Positions 1-12,533 of a stretch of DNA of 64,000 nt are shown here, in pieces. The notes beneath the pieces were generated by a model, which was not told the DNA's origin, did not search any database, and saw nothing but the letters and a program-made list of their open reading frames with translations. The translations under genes and the position numbers were made by a program. The stretch comes from Agapanthus africanus (Eukaryota > Streptophyta > Magnoliopsida > Asparagales > Amaryllidaceae): positions 208,201,632 through 208,265,631 of the forward strand of contig JASDDO010000006.1 of NCBI GenBank assembly GCA_030015575.1, read 5' to 3'. How positions within the stretch are numbered: the stretch's first letter is position 1; every line of letters begins with the position of its first letter.

Positions 1-2136
1 TATGATAATATACAACGCCAAGTGGCGAGGATCAAATCCAAAGAAGCTCAAAAGCATACAAGAAAACCGCAATACTACTAAGCGCGACTCTAGGTCGAAC
101 AATACAACGCTGTCTCTAAGTCTGAAAGAATATACAAGTTTTGGTTGATGGAAATTCTAGATACAATGAAATAAATAAATACAATGGTGGTTCTTGATGC
201 GAAAGAATCCACCTACCCAAAGCAAATCACCCGCAAGAAGAAAGTGTGCCAGAAATGCCGCAAAAGAACCTGTACGGCAGAACCTGCAAGAACTGTGGCA
301 CAACGGGGGTGAGTTGCCAACTCGTGAATAGAAACATCTACAAGCAGAAACCGAATGCAAGACATAAACCTAAGTCAACGATCAATAATATAGTCCACAA
401 GAGTACATCTGAGTGTAATAAAGTGGCAAGGTAACATCTAATCATGTATGTAGTGCCAGGTACTCAGGTAATAACATGTCATCAATATAAGGTATTTCTG
501 CATGAAGTAAATATGATGAAATATCAATGATATCAATACACCTATATTAGCGTCACATACCACTAATATTGGTGTAAGGGTATATATAATAGCGCCCTCA
601 TACCCTGTTATATATACAATAAAGTATGATCAATGTAAAACCAGTCTGTATATGATCCATGTCTGTATGTATGTGGAACCCGTCCACTCGTCACCCACTG
701 ACGATAAGCATCAAGTATTCAAGTATGAGGATATAAACAATATCATGGAAAACATCATGAAAACCCGTGCCTAGCATCGACACGTAAATCCTCATCCATA
801 TGGGGCTCCGTCTGCGGTATCGGCCCTCGGCCCCCGGCAGTACGAGTCAACCCATGTCCATCTCTGGGCTCCGTCTACGGTATCGGCCCGTCGGCCCCGG
901 CAGTACGCCCATCTCTCGGCTCCAGGCGGTATCCCTCGGATATCCGCCGAGCTCAAATACAATCACCGGTAGGTACTCGCCCGCCTCCAGGCTCAATCGG
1001 CATAACCCATCGATCATCTCGCCGAGGGGAACCATACCGGGCCCACCACGAACCCGAAATCGGATCATCCACTCCTCGAATCGGGTTTCAAGCACACGTC
1101 TCAGCACCGAGAAAACGCGTGGTGGACGCACCGAAATATCATATCACGAGGTACCGGGTTTTCATAAAAGTGCCTCTTTTCTTAAATAACCCCACGGTCC
1201 TCAAAACCAGAAATCACATGAAAATCCAACATCAGGAAGTAAATCCAATGCGATGTGCTACGCAGTCAATCCATGATGTATGCGACATGTAAAGAACAGT
1301 AATCATATCGGAAATCATGCAACATGGAATAGTAATGTGCATATGTCGAAGGAAGAATCATCTCATGAATGCAATAGTACTACAGTGTAGTGGCATGGCA
1401 ATTATCGATGATGAAGTGTGTGAGCCGGCAAATAGTGTACGTGGAACATACGCATCATCGATAATGGTGCTGGTGTCCTAACAGCATGATCATAATATAG
1501 CAATGAACATATACCAGCAATGCAAATAGCATGAAGATGCAGAAATCTAGTAGTCAACACCACAGAAAAGTATCTACTATGCAACTACATCTAAGTATCA
1601 GGTCGATCAGGAGGGGTAGGTGTGGAAACCACCTAAATCTGAGTCGGTATATATATAAAGATATATAGTCGGTGATCTCGCCTCAATGTCATATCACAAG
1701 ATATCCTCGAGTTATGAGTGCGGATCTATCATCAATATCGGCACGTACGGTAAATCATCGTACGGCATCCCCATAGCTGGGTAGGGGTCAACACCTCACT
1801 GTCTCATCACATAACAGATATCACCATCATCAGATCATACAGTCTGGAGTACTACTCTATGTCTAGTACAAAACGGTAACATCAGTAAGTATGCATGCGG
1901 GGGTAAACACATATCCCAAGCCCGCAAGAATCACAAGTCATATCCCACATATGAATCGTATCAAATCACCGATCCCAGGGCACCAAGCCCACATCATCGA
2001 CTCATCTCCAAGGTCATCACATATCATCAATCACAGTGCAAGTACAAGTGATAAGCAAGGGTGTGTGTATAGGTGTAATTCTATCCTAGGGTTCGCGACT
2101 ATGAACTGCACTAGTCACTTCTAACCCTATACTATC

Positions 2137-4295
2137 CATAATGTTGGAGATAGTGCCATCATAGTCTATTATTGGATCGCAGGTACGTGATTGCAATGAT
2201 TGCGGAGGACCTATCCCGGTAGGACAGTCTTACTCGAGATGATAGTATGTTATCTGGTTTGCCTTTATCAGTCGTGTACATGTTCAGGTGACTGATTGCG
2301 TGTTACACTTTGATAGAGCCCTTAGGATCTTGCTTTACTACCAACAGTATGATGGCGATCATATACGTGAGAGTTGGTTAGTTTATATGCATATCCTTAA
2401 TTGTGGTCCCTAGTCGTGGGAGTTTCGAGACAGGGCATCGATACTCCGGAGTAGACTAGTGTGTACAGTCGAGACCCCGACGAGGGGCGGTGGCCGGTCT
2501 CACAAGCCACTGGTGTCAGTTGGATCACCTAAGATGTATACAGGTGCTCATTGGGTTATGAGTACACCGGACAGGACTCGCCGGGAATCTGCTAGTTAGT
2601 ATTATATCTACCGTCAGATAGCAGTTCCCTGGTGACATGTGTACAGGTTAGTTCATCGACCTGAGGTCGTCATTTGTCTCGTGTGAGTTCCCACTGTGCT
2701 TTGATTTCTACCCTACCACGGCTCAAAGGAGTCGTGCAAACAGGTAGCTTTTGGGTACAGTCCCGAGCCATATGGAGGCACGTGAGCGGATCGGCAGGGG
2801 ATTTGTCTCTCCCGGTATTGGGGGCGAGGTCGTGCTGTGTCTAGGAGAGCCATTACACAAATCCATGGCCATGGTAGGAGATTTACTGGTAGGTACTCCA
2901 GTAGTATCTCAGGGTGTATTGGGCTTGACACGACTTATACTGCTATTGGGGGTCTGACGTTACTAGCCCCCTAGACAGATATGCGATACTCATTGACGAA
3001 CGGACCGGACTGTATATACATTGTCACTGTTAGGCTCAGTAGGGTTTTCGGAGGAGTTCGCTCATCGGTCTCCCTTGAGTTCGCTCCTCGGCAACCCTTG
3101 AGGTCAGTCCATGGGCAGCCGTTACGCATAGCTAGTGCCGCTGACGGTTTGTGGTTAAACCCACTGCCAGGGTACTGACGAGTCATTAGAGTCCCCCACA
3201 GACAGTTTTCCAAGTTCGGGCGAAACGTTGTAGAGGCCGTATGGTTTTATGGCAGGGTTCGGAAAATGCACGTGCGTTTACGCACGTGTCGATTTTCGGA
3301 CAGATGATACTGGTCGGCTTTGGTTTAAGCCAGATCCGAGTATTATATTGAGTAGGTATAATATCTTTGTCTCAGTTGCATTTGTATTCGGTCGTAATAC
3401 AAATGCGGGTATATTTATACAGTTTCGGGGTTATCCTGAAAGTCGTTTCAGGATCACTTTTGGAAGTTGCCAGTTTCCAGTTTTCTATCAGCCGTCTTTT
3501 AACATTCGGTTAAAGACGGATTTATCTTTTCTTGAGATGAGTGTGGATTGTTCTAGAAGTTTCTAGATGAGGTGACTAGGATTAATTGGTGTTGGTTTTT
3601 CATTGGTTGCTTTAATGGTTCATTAATGCATGATGACTAGGTTTGTGAATCATGCATTATCATTAAAGCTTTTTGTTTACTTAAGGATATTTTCTTCTTG
3701 ATGTTTTGAAGTGAGAAGCTTTCTTAAGGTCACCACTTGCTCCTACACTCACCCTCCTCCTTCATATATGAATGGATGGCCTCCTCTCTCATTCACTCTC
3801 TCTTGAGTTTTCATTTTGCTAGAAAAGATTATGATAGATTTTATCGGTGTATGGAATTTCACAATCCATTTCATTCCATCACCCAATTACCTCGGCAACT
3901 TCATTAACCGATCGTCCACGGATTTGGACGAAGTGAGACAAAGTCATCTACTCATTCTCTACATCATTCTTGATCGTCTCTTTTAGCAAACTTGACGATC
4001 GAGTTGCCTCGAGTCAGAGGCGGGAGCCCGTTTAAAGAACCGATCATGTGGTGCCACCTCGACGAGGATATCGGAGATCGACGAGATCGGAGCAGCCGCA
4101 ACGGAGCGTGGGATGATGGTTCAAGAACGAAGGACTCGGATCGTTCGGTATAACATTCCTACACTCTTTACAGTTTGTTAGTTTAGCAATAATGGCAGAT
4201 CCGGGTTAAAGTATACGATAGCGCCAGTTTAAAAGTTTTGTTCCGCATTTTGGCGTCTGTAGACGGCCGGGGCGCTAGCGTAGACTAACACATAA
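2137..4295 (+). repeat. Target-site duplication CATAA around the A0 solo LTR
   Basis: CATAA at 2137-2141 and again at 4291-4295 flank the A0 LTR. The uninterrupted G1 copy near 11996-12005 has the sequence only once (CCATAATACACC), so this is an empty-site proof of the insertion. Confidence 0.95.
2142..4290 (+). mobile_element. A0, Angela-like Copia solo LTR (2149 bp)
   Basis: The piece starts TGTTGGAGA and ends CTAACA and is bounded by a perfect 5-bp target duplication. Several blocks match the LTRs of A1 and A3, for example the 'CCCTAGTCGTGGGAG...GGGCATCGATA' block near 2406-2440 and the 'TACAGTCCCGAG' block near 2757, always in plus orientation. No primer site, purine tract or coding remnant is present and there is only one LTR, so this is the product of LTR-LTR recombination that removed the interior. 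It is a more distant subfamily than A1. It disrupts only G1's left LTR, so it inserted after G1. Confidence 0.93.
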
Positions 4296-5881
4296 TACAC
4301 CTAATATCACAATAACTATATAATAATCTATCTACGGACTGCGGGGGTGCTATATGCCATCCACCCGACTTCCCCCTGTAGATATAATCTACTCACCTTG
4401 CATCATCATTTGCGGACGTCACCACGCATTTGCTTGTCGTCCCGAAGTCTTCATGGGTACCTACACATCAAATATCGTATATGCGCATTAAAACCAAATC
4501 CAATCTAAAACGGCGCATGAAATCCAAAACGATACGATAAGGGGGCCTATAGGTGAGAACCTATGGCACGCCTTCAAAACCATCAACAAATCCTCTATAT
4601 CGTCGTATAAACGACAAATAGTCGAGGCAAAACACATTCCACCATTTCAGAAATGAAAATACGGAATACGGAAACTAAAGTCCAAAACAGCAACTCATGA
4701 AATGTGTTCCAGATTTCACCCTAGAAAGAATCTGTCAAAACTAGAAGTACCCAGGGCCAAGAATAGAGGAAATGGGGCTATGCACAGAAAACGAGGCGAT
4801 TCCTCACTGGTCTGGCCGCAATTTGCGGCCAGAATGGAGATTTTGGCGGCCTGAAGGTGGAGTGGGGAGCTAGGGTTTTGGGTGTTGCCTCTATGGTTCC
4901 TGCACATCTCAATTTCCACTCAATATTATTTTAGGGGTCTCGGGGTGTTAGCAGATTCTAAATAACAGTGACAGATTCCAGTTTTTCCCCGATATTGGTT
5001 TCTAAAATCCGCATTCTGGTTCAAGCTTCAGGTTTTGGGTTCCAATTCAAACACTAGAGTGTTGGTAAGACCTCTACTGAGCTCAATTTCATAATACAAC
5101 ACCAATTTCCCTCAAACCCTAACTAGGTTTTCACCAAGTCCATAATATCACACAATATCGATTAAACCTTAACATGGGGTTATAGGAAAGGCTATAATTA
5201 AGCTAATGGTTCAGTAATTACCTCCATTAGCAACTCAAGAAAATTCTTGAGTTGCCCCTAGTGGCCAAAATCCTTTCTTCTTTAGCTCCAAGTATAGACC
5301 TAGGGATTTTGCACAATTTTAATGAAATGGACATGAGCTTTTGGGGTTGTTTTTGAGATGAAGAAAGGGGTTGAAGGTGGAGGAAGGGGGGAAAGGAAGC
5401 AGCAGCAGCAGGAGCCATGGGGGAGGGAGAGAAATGAGGAGGAATGAAGGAGTATGGCTAAGGATGCTAAGTCAAAGCCCACCTCTCTCTCTCACCTACC
5501 CTCATCATTACATTTTCATTTCTTTTCCTTTCCTTTTAAAATCCAAACCTTCTCACATCAATAGTAATCCCAAAAGAAAACCATGGCTAGAAAATGCACA
5601 AGTGTAGAAAAGTGGAATGTGCAAGTTTTGCACAAAATTGCCAAAAAACCCGATTAGCGATTTTAATCGCGATTAGCACTAAATTAGTGTCAAACTAATC
5701 ACAAAAACTTAAAAATGTCATAATTCACTAATTTACCCTATTTTAGAATTTTCCATAATTTTTCATAATTTTTCTAACATTTTTCCTATTTATTTGCATT
5801 TAATATTAAAATAATCAATAAAATAATATTAAATTATAAAAATTCCCAAAATTAATATTTTATATTTTTGAAAATGTTACA

Positions 5882-5920
5882 ATCTACCCCCCTTAAAGAA
5901 ATTCGGTCCCCGAATTTAAA
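5882..5920 (-). promoter_or_regulatory. G1 polypurine tract and upstream box
   Basis: In sense the sequence reads CCGAATTTCTTTAAGGGGGG, then a few bases, then the LTR start TGTAAC. This is the plus-strand primer for reverse transcription. The same box precedes the 3' LTRs of G2, G3 and G4. Confidence 0.88.
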
Positions 5921-6294
5921 TTTAAACCCACAATACTAAAAACAATTTCAGTAATAATCCATTTGTCAGGGCTCCGAAAATATCAACACATAAAACATCA
6001 CAGCGCAATGCATGCGTATGAAAAATGAGCAGATAACTCAAAAGAAAAACTCCGTCAAGCATCTCGCAATCATCGGAGTCGAGGTAAAAACACAATGTCA
6101 AATCCAATACAAAACCGATATGATATGGATCAATACTACACATGTAGACATCCAATCCATACATGTAAGTAGCTGATGCAAAAGCATGCAAAAGTATATC
6201 CAGGTACTGTCCACTGACCAGTCCTGCTCAGCATGAAAGCAAAAATCCAACATCATAAAAGGTACTGCTCCAAAAGGAATAAATCCCAAAAATG

Positions 6295-6570
6295 CACATA
6301 ACACAATCCTGTGCGTCTGGTGCGCACGGAAATCAAAAATCCATAAATGTGTCAAACAGGTATACAAAACAACATCTAGGTGCAACGGGTGTGCACGAAA
6401 CATCTGTCGTAGGCAACGTGTGTGCCTGACAGAAAAAAAAATCAGGTGCATGTGACATGCACGACGAATCCCGATTTAGTGCATCTGGCGTGCACCAAAA
6501 TCGTATATCAAAACACTAAAGGTGCATAAATACCACGCTAGAAGTGCAAATCAAATCACTGTATACTGTA
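6295..6570 (-). repeat. Degenerate TGCAC-rich array in G1
   Basis: Short words such as GGTGCGCACG, GTGCACGAAA and GGCGTGCACC recur every 20-30 bp between the interior remnant and the purine tract. Related arrays lie at the same place in G2 (29150-29470) and G3 (44660-45610). Units are too diverged to give one period by eye. Confidence 0.7.
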
Positions 6571-8100
6571 GGCATGAAATCTCAATCAATATCTCAAGTG
6601 TAATAACTCTACGCAAAATATATAAATATCCAGTGGGTGCGTGAAACCAAAATCATGAAACTCAGTCATCAAAACTAAATCATGCAAACAGAACGCCCAA
6701 AATACCGAAATCCAAAATGACGGATACGTGATAATCGAATCACAAAATCACAAATCATAAATACCGTCGTCGGTAGTTCCTCCTTCAAGGTCGAGAAGGA
6801 GTCGGTGCAATCCACTGCTAGCAGCGCAGGATATCTACCTGCCTCTTGCTCACGATCTGGCGTCCTCTGACTCTCTGGGTCCTTATCTTCTCTGTGGATT
6901 TCCAATCTTACAGTCAATCGGCTCATCGGCCCTGTCAGATGTGCTAACGGGGACGATTCCGTTCTGGCACTTCTCTGGTCACCTCTCGGTCAAACCTCAC
7001 GACCACTCGTAAGGCAGCATATCACTGGCGTCGGCCTCTGGCTCTCTGAAAGCACGTCACACATCTGATCCTGGGTGCAAACATCATTGCAGCAATGTCC
7101 TGGAAGGAATCCTGCTCAAGGTCTCTTCCGATTTCGCCTATGTCGAACCAAACGGAGGCTTGCTCTCCTGCACAACCTCTTCTCGCTCAAAAGACACCTG
7201 TGTCCTCAGAACAATATCTTCTCAGAAACTGGTCACATCCCAACGTCTCTGTAAGAAAATCAGGTCTCTAGTCTCGACGGGAAGCAATGACAGCTCGTCA
7301 GTGTCTCACACGAACCTCTTGTTCCAACTTTCTCTATCGTCGTCCACTATGGCGTCATGCTAAGCTACGATGCACTGCACTGTTCTCGGCCACGGTCAAT
7401 CTGAAGTCTCTCACACGGACTCGAAACCGCGTATTCTGTAGCTTCATCACTCTGTAGCAGATGTCAGGCCGAACTGGTCCTTGGGAACACGTCCCAACCA
7501 TCGGAGGAATACTCATCACTCGTCCGTCCTTGATCAATTCGCAAAGCATCTGGTTAAGTTCCTTTATCCGAACCTGGTCAACTACCTCATCGACAAGGCT
7601 GAACTCTATCTTGCTGGGTGCGCGCAATACGATCACTCCTGGTCTAGGTCTTCTCGTATCGTTCCCCGAAAGATCCTGTCGAGGTTTCCTTCTCAAATCT
7701 CAATCCTGCCGAAATACCCGGAAGTCGTCATCCAATGCTGAAGCTAAAGCTCATTCCGGAACGGCTGCATGCTTATCGCGCTTCTTTCTGGAAGATATAT
7801 CCATATACCACGCCTCTGGATACGTATCACATCTCTGATGTCAGCGGAGTGGGACGTCATCTCGTCGAAATATCATACGAACTCTTCTCTTCACTCTGCG
7901 TCAATGTCGACTGATTCGGACTCGGCTCATCATGGCTGCACGAACTGCGCTCCGACGGCTATGCTCGCATCTGGAGTCTCCCAAGCAGTGTCCCGTCACG
8001 ATATCCGAAAGATGTCGAACCATCCGATCGACTCGTCAGATCCTCATAATCCCCCAAGAACTCACATCTCGGGTACAGTTTAATAGTATCGAGTACATGC

Positions 8101-8276
8101 CACAGCGTCGGTGGTCCAGCCGTAGAAGGGCAAACCCAAGCCTCACTAATGGCGCCGCGGAACCGCCGTAAACCCTAAGGTTCAAAGGCTGTCACACGGT
8201 CATTAAGTCGAGTTAGGGTTTCATTCTTCTAGAGGGTCCATAGAATCACCTGCATGTCTTTCCGTATACTTTAAAC
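8101..8276 (-). other. Segment shared by Gypsy (G1-G3) and Copia (A1, A2) interiors, G1 copy
   Basis: In sense this runs from TTTAAAGTATACGG through GGACCCTCTAGAAGA and CCCTTCTACGGCTGGACC. Clear nucleotide similarity is seen at 27965-28140 (G2), 46636-46813 (G3), 18976-19158 (A1) and 36829-37010 (A2). It falls in the gag-side part of every interior. No domain is recognised. Confidence 0.8.
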
Positions 8277-9490
8277 TTGGAAAATAGGCTCCTGACATTC
8301 GATCGTCTCTATCGACTCTCAACGAACCTGCGTGAAATCGTCTCTGTCTGGAATCAATCCACCTGATGACTCGAATCGGGTAAGCAAACTCACCACATGT
8401 CCTAGTCATTCATCCTCGGTGACTAGCGACTCGCTATCATATCTCCAAGAACATGCTCATGCTGCAGTAGCTCCAACCATCTGGGCGATATCTCGTCATT
8501 TGCAGCAGCAACTGGCTCATACGCCTGTACGCCGAACAACGCCTCAATCCTCCAGGAAAGGCAACACATAAGCGGTCATCTCTGAGTTAGCCTGCTCTAG
8601 GTCCGAGTAAGACTCTCCACACTGGAAATCTTCAACTCATCTGGGCCCGCTCTGGCGCAAAATCGGACGAATCACCTTCGTCTCTCAAATCGGGTAGACT
8701 AGCTATCATCTGTCGCATATCTGCCCGAAAGTTCCGGCAATCTCAGCTCATAAGCTCCGAAAGCAACATCCTGTCAATCTCAGCAACAGCTGGTCTATCT
8801 GTCTGCACGGTAGGCGACATCACAACCTCTGAGGTATGCTGTACATCAACAGTCCTCTCTCAACTGACAGCTCTAACAATGACCTGATCATCCGGTGCAA
8901 GACCAAGCACTCGCCTCCACTAGAGGTCACAATCACCAACACTAACTCGAGACGTTCCCATGTCACCAGAAAACACAATGGTCGGCCCTCGTACCAAACG
9001 AGCTCACACCGGCCGTAACCCTAGCAGCAGCCCAAACTGCGCTCAAACATGGTGACAGGAACCTCAATCGAGTATCAAGGAGAGCACATCAATGGCAAGA
9101 AAGGAAACAACAGATCCAAAGTGAATACATGATCATAGGAAGGAACAGCATCAATGGAGGTATGATCATGAAACTAATAGAATCGGGGATCTCAAATGGA
9201 TGTATAATCCAGGATATGAAGAGAATCACTGATCTCGAAAGAAATGTACATCCTAAGGTTCCTTAAGCGGAGTGGCGTGTCGTAAGTATGCCGTGGAACA
9301 TACCAACGGTACGTCACTCTACTTTAGTCACATAATCCATCAACCAAGGGTTATCCTAATACGACGAATGTTCGGGTCAAATACCCCCTCGACCAAGTCT
9401 AAGTTCCATAAGGTCAAGCCTAAGTTCCGTATACACACAACGCCCTAGGCTCCACATAGTCAAACTCAGACTCGAACCAAGGTCAACCTA

Positions 9491-9505
9491 GCGCTCTGAT
9501 ACCAA
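9491..9505 (-). promoter_or_regulatory. G1 primer binding site (initiator-Met tRNA)
   Basis: In sense TTGGTATCAGAGCGC lies three bases inside the 5' LTR, complementary to the 3' end of plant initiator-Met tRNA. It fixes the element's orientation as minus. Confidence 0.93.
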
Positions 9506-10147
9506 CTTTGTCACGACCCGAAAGAGCACGTGACTGGCCCTTGAACCATATGAAGCCTATGGGACTCCATCTGATCCAAGTAAGCCAAAAGCCCAGAAAT
9601 CTAAAACCATTTTTAAGAATAAATAAAGAAAACTGGTTTAAAGGAGTGAAGAAATACAGGTTTGAAGTCAAGGTTTTTGAATAACTAAGCCGAAGGACGT
9701 TTTGAAAACAATAAAGTCTTTTCTAAAAATTTCGGCAGAGTTTCTTTTGTAAAAATGGCCCCGAATGGGGTAAAACAAGAATAACAATATATATATGCAA
9801 TGATTAAGGCATCCCCAAGCGGGAGCTAGCTCTTCGTCAATCGACGGTCACAACCACACAATGATATGATAATATACAACGCCAAGTGGCGAGGATCAAA
9901 TCCAAAGAAGCTCAAAAGCATACAAGAAAACCGCAATACTACTAAGCGCGACTCTAGGTCGAACAATACAACGCTGTCTCTAAGTCTGAAAGAATATACA
10001 AGTTTTGGTTGATGGAAATTCTAGATACAATGAAATAAATAAATACAATGGTGGTTCTTGATGCGAAAGAATCCACCTACCCAAAGCAAATCACCCGCAA
10101 GAAGAAAGTGTGCCAGAAATGCCGCAAAAGAACCTGTACGGCAGAAC

Positions 10148-12102
10148 CTGCAAGAACTGTGGCACAACGGGGGTGAGTTGCCAACTCGTGAATAGAAACA
10201 TCTACAAGCAGAAACCGAATGCAAGACATAAACCTAAGTCAACGATCAATAATATAGTCCACAAGAGTACATCTGAGTGTAATAAAGTGGCAAGGTAACA
10301 TCTAATCATGTATGCAGTGCCAGGTACTCAGGTAATAACATGTCATCAATATAAGGTATGTCTGCATGAAGTAAATATGATGAAATATCAATGATATCAA
10401 TACACCTATATTAGCGTCCCATACCACTAATATTGGTGTAAGGGTATAACAGCGCCCTCATACCCTGTTATATATACAATAAAGTATGATCAATGTAAAA
10501 CCAGTCTGTATATGATCCATGTCTGTATGTATGTGGAACCCGTCCACTCGTCACCCACTGACGATAAGCATCAAGTATGCAAGTATGAGGATATAAACAA
10601 TATCATGGAAAACATCATGAAAACCCGTGCCTAGCATCGACACGTAAATCCTCATCCATATGGGGCTCCGTCTGCGGTATCGGCCCTCGGCCCCCGGCAG
10701 TACGAGTCAACCCATGTCCATCTCTGGGCTCCGTCTGCGGTATCGGCCCGTCGGCCCCGGCAGTACGCCCATCTCTCAGCTCCAGGCGGTATCCCTCGGA
10801 TATCCGCCGAGCTCAAATACAATCACCGGTAGGTACTCGCCCGCCTCCAGGCTCAATCGGCATAACCCATCGATCATCTCGCCGAGGGGAACCATACCGG
10901 GCCCACCACGAACCCGAAATCGGATCATCCACTCCTCGAATCGGGTTTCAAGCACACGTCTTAGCACCGAGAAAACGCGTGGTGGACGCACCGAAATATC
11001 ATATCACGAGGTACCGGGTTTTCATAAAAGTGCCACTTTTCTTAAATAACCCCACGGTTCTCAAAACCAGAAATCACATGAAAATCCAACATCAGGAAGT
11101 AAATCCAATGCGATGTGCTACGCAGTCAATCCATGATGTATGCGACATGTAAAGAACAGTAATCATATCGGAAATCATGCAACATGGAATAGTAATGTGC
11201 ATATGTCGAAGGAAGAATCATCTCATGAATGCAATAGTACTACAGTGTAGTGGCATGGCAATTATCGATGATGAAGTGTGTGAGCCGGCAAATAGTGTAC
11301 GTGGAACATACGCATCATCGATAATGGTGCTGGTGTCCTAACAGCATGATCATAATATAGCAATGAACATATACCAGCAATGCAAATAGCATGAAGATGC
11401 AGAAATCTAGCAGTCAACACCACAGAAAAGTATCTACTATGCAACTACATCTAAGTATCAGGTCGATCAGGAGGGGTAAGTGTGGAAACCACCTAAATCT
11501 GAGTCGGTATATATATAAAGATATATAGTCGGTGATCTCGCCTCAATGTCATATCATAAGATATCCTCGAGTTATGAGTGCGGATCTATCATCAATATCG
11601 GCACGTACGGTAAATCATCGTACGGCATCCCCATAGCTGGGTAGGGGTCAACACCTCACTGTCTCATCACATAACAGATATCACCATCATCAGATCATAC
11701 ATTCTGGAGTACTACTCTATGTCTAGTACAAAACGGTAACATCAGTAAGTATGCATGCGGGGGTAAACACATATCCCAAGCCCGCAAGAATCACAAGTCA
11801 TATCCCACATATGAATCGTATCAAATCACCGATCCCAGGGCACCAAGCCCACATCATCGACTCATCTCCAAGGTCATCACATATCATCAATCACAGTGCA
11901 AGTACAAGTGATAAGCAAGGGTGTGTGTATAGGTGTAATTCTATCCTAGGGTTCGCGACTATGAACTGCACTAGTCACTTCTAACCCTATACTATCCATA
12001 ATACACCTAATATCACAATAACTATATAATAATCTATCTACGGACTGCGGGGGTGCTATATGCCATCCACCCGACTTCCCCCTGTAGATATAATCTACTC
12101 AC
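10148..12102 (-). other. Candidate intron inside G1 5' LTR
   Basis: In sense a donor-like AAG|GTGAGT (12102) is followed 1955 nt later by a pyrimidine/G-rich run and TTCTTGCAG|G (10148). The same pair occurs in G2, G3 and G4. Splicing is inferred from the motifs only. Confidence 0.5.
11261..11325 (-). other. Long hairpin in G1 LTR, arms of 13 bases
   Basis: Arms ATTATCGATGATG and CATCATCGATAAT pair perfectly around 39 bases; in sense the 3' arm is followed by TGCCATG. The left LTR has the same at 1401-1465. G2 and G4 have different arms that also pair. Confidence 0.85.
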
Positions 12103-12510
12103 CTTGCATCATCATTTGCGGACGTCACCACGCATTTGCTTGTCGTCCCGAAGTCGGTACCTACACATCAAATATCGTATATGCGCATTAAAACCAAATC
12201 CAATCTAAAACGGCGCATGAAATCCAAAACGATACGATAAGGGGGCCTATAGGTGAGAACCTATGGCACGCCTTCAAAACCATCAACAAATCCTCTATAT
12301 CGTCGTATAAACGACAAATAGTCGAGGCAAAACACATTCCACCATTTCAGAAATGAAAATACGGAATACGGAAACTAAAGTCCAAAACAGCAACTCATGA
12401 AATGAGTTCCAGATTTCACCCTAGAAAGAATCTGTCAAAACTAGAAGTACCCAGGGCCAAGAATAGAGGAAATGGGGCTATGCACAGAAAACGAGGCGAT
12501 TCCTCACTGG

Positions 12511-12533
12511 TCTGGCCGCAATTTGCGGCCAGA
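12511..12533 (-). other. Perfect GC-rich palindrome in G1 LTR
   Basis: Arms TCTGGCCGCAA and TTGCGGCCAGA pair perfectly around one base. The same palindrome is at 4811-4833 (G1 left) and at 50337-50359 and 58606-58628 (G4), although the G1 and G4 LTRs differ widely elsewhere. Confidence 0.9.

Larger units (their letters stand above)
1..5881 (-). mobile_element. G1 Gypsy element, left (3') LTR, open at window edge, split by A0
   Basis: This is the downstream LTR of a minus-strand Gypsy element. It matches 9865-13581 almost base for base (about 1% different by eye) once the 2149-bp insertion at 2142-4290 and its 5-bp duplication are removed. Its first 356 bp lie left of the window. On the plus strand it ends GTTACA at 5881, the complement of the TGTAAC start typical of plant Gypsy LTRs, and the purine tract follows immediately. 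Reading in sense (right to left) it holds a CT-rich stretch near 5350-5500, a perfect palindrome at 4811-4833, a donor-like GTGAGT at 4396, a long hairpin at 1401-1465 and an acceptor-like TTGCAG at 284. Base composition and repeats give only short reading frames. Confidence 0.93.
5882..9508 (-). mobile_element. G1 interior, no recognisable protein domain
   Basis: This 3.6-kb interior lies between the two G1 LTRs. In sense it runs from a primer site at 9491-9505 to a purine tract at 5887-5897. I recognise no gag, protease, RT or integrase motif in any frame; the reading frames are all short. It contains the Gypsy/Copia shared segment (8101-8276) and a TGCA-rich degenerate array (about 6295-6570) just before the purine tract. 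G2 and G3 interiors have the same order of parts. The element is broken or was never coding; it fits a large non-autonomous LTR element that borrows proteins from a relative such as G4. Confidence 0.8.

Noticed and set aside
800-1189. 129-codon frame, also at 10660-11049
   Set aside because: It is antisense to G1 and is kept only because the two LTRs are recent copies; no domain.
5227-5418. 63-codon sense frame starting MAPAAAASFPPF, also at 12927-13118
   Set aside because: It is in sense in the G1 leader and could be an upstream frame, but other families have no counterpart, and conservation reflects LTR duplication only.
9491-9505. tRNA-Met gene fragment
   Set aside because: Only the primer-site complement is present, with no cloverleaf; the same for the other primer sites.
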